A DNA stretch of 14,299 nucleotides from Halobacteriales archaeon QS_9_67_15 (GTDB lineage: Archaea; Halobacteriota; Halobacteria; Halobacteriales; Haloarculaceae). The stretch covers positions 1-14,299 of the forward strand of contig PXSD01000148.1 of assembly GCA_003023165.1 (NCBI GenBank). Direction: 5' to 3'. Positions 13,767 through 14,299 of the stretch are shown here, one piece after another; position 1 is the stretch's first letter, and each line of letters starts with the position of its first letter. The notes beneath the pieces were generated by a model. The model made no database searches and had not been told where the DNA came from. It was given only the letters and a program-made list of their open reading frames with translations. The position numbers and the translations under genes are program-made.

Positions 13767-14299
13767 ATGGCCGTCCAGGACAAGACGCGTGCCCGTATCT
13801 TCTACAAGTACCTCTCGAAGGTGTACGACCAGATCAACCCCTTCATCTGGAACGAGGAGATGCGGACCGAGGCGCTGGACCTCTTGGATATCGAGGAGGG
13901 CGACCGGATCCTCGACGTCGGCTGTGGGACCGGCTTCGCTACCGAGGGCCTCTTGGAGCGCACCGAGAACGTCTACGGACTCGACCAGAGCGTCCACCAG
14001 ATGGAGAAGGCCTGGCAGAAGTTCGGCAAACGCGACCGCGTCCGCTTCTACCGCGGCGACGCCGAACGGCTTCCGTTCAAGAACGATACCTTCGACATCG
14101 TGTGGTCCTCGGGCTCGATCGAGTACTGGCCCGACCCCGTCGCGGCCCTCGTGGAGTGTCGCCGCATCGCGAAACCCGGCGGACAGGTGCTTATCGTCGG
14201 CCCGAACTACCCCTCAAACACCGTCTTCCAGAAGCTCGCCGACGCGTTCATGCTGTTCTACGGCGCCGACGAGGCCGACCGCATGTTCGAGGAAGCCGG
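13767..14299 (+). CDS. SAM-dependent methyltransferase, VTE3/MPBQ-methyltransferase-like (3' end beyond window)
   Basis: Class I methyltransferase, 177 residues visible before the window ends. Motif I is ILDVGCGTGFAT (48-59), the acidic residue after strand 2 is in YGLDQS (70-75), GDAERLPF (98-104) is motif II-like, and the IAKPGG (134-139) turn is present. The stretch SSGSIEYWPDPVAALVE (114-130), then GPNYP (145-149), closely resembles plant VTE3 (2-methyl-6-phytylbenzoquinone methyltransferase: SAGSIEYWPDP, GPVYP), as does FYKYLSKVYDQINPFIWNEEMR near the N-terminus. That suggests methylation of a prenylated quinone, plausibly menaquinone in this organism, but the substrate is inferred. The start at 13767 is preferred; an in-frame ATG nine codons upstream (13740) is possible. 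It is transcribed divergently from the atp operon across 207 bp; AAAACA (13725-13730) or AACTAT (13736-13741) may serve as the TATA element. Confidence 0.88.
   Translation, partial: MAVQDKTRARIFYKYLSKVYDQINPFIWNEEMRTEALDLLDIEEGDRILDVGCGTGFATEGLLERTENVYGLDQSVHQMEKAWQKFGKRDRVRFYRGDAERLPFKNDTFDIVWSSGSIEYWPDPVAALVECRRIAKPGGQVLIVGPNYPSNTVFQKLADAFMLFYGADEADRMFEEA

Overview
This window is chromosomal DNA of a halophilic archaeon (class Halobacteria). The supporting signs are high GC content, strongly acidic proteins, a complete A-type (archaeal) ATP synthase gene set, a bacteriorhodopsin-type proton pump, an HTH-10 bacterio-opsin activator, and short or absent mRNA leaders. The opsin N-terminus (MPQPGSE) resembles the cruxrhodopsins of Haloarcula relatives, so a member of the Haloarculaceae is my best guess. 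Every complete gene lies on the minus strand; the single plus-strand gene, at the right edge, is cut by the window end.

Right to left, in the direction of transcription: atpH-atpI (13559-10931), a 238-bp gap holding terminator-like and hairpin structures plus a TATA box, then atpK-E-C-F-A-B (10692-5265), packed with 4-base overlaps or gaps of 1-2 bases apart from 24 bp between K and E. Then come a Bat-type regulator with a LOV-like photosensory domain (5142-3148), bop (2978-2217), the lycopene beta-cyclase gene crtY (2023-1298) and, overlapping it, the brp/blh beta-carotene-cleaving oxygenase gene (1307-273). The order is therefore ATP synthase, opsin-gene activator, proton pump, chromophore synthesis. 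The products form a functional chain: CrtY makes beta-carotene, Brp/Blh splits it to retinal, bacterio-opsin plus retinal pumps protons in light, and the A-type ATPase uses the gradient. A near-perfect match to the Bat upstream activating sequence lies directly above the bop TATA box. The central-stalk gene atpD, expected near atpB in haloarchaea, is not in the window; the phototrophy genes occupy the space downstream of atpB.

Positions 18-226, just beyond the 3' end of brp, hold no gene but a regular array of seven small hairpins. Each has a different perfectly paired stem around the same 11-base loop (consensus GANCGNAGNGA), with loops about 30 bp apart. Two hairpins are a diverged copy of two others, and one stem pair has changed from C-G to G-C, a compensatory change. 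This is the least explained structure in the window. Degenerate relatives of the loop motif occur in the gaps after atpB and atpI.

At the right, the 207-bp divergent region between atpH and a plus-strand SAM methyltransferase (VTE3/MPBQ-methyltransferase-like, possibly quinone-modifying) holds a 21/22-bp tandem repeat directly upstream of the putative atpH TATA box and a 14-bp near-palindrome. No rRNA, tRNA, insertion sequence, CRISPR array, integrase or intein was seen.
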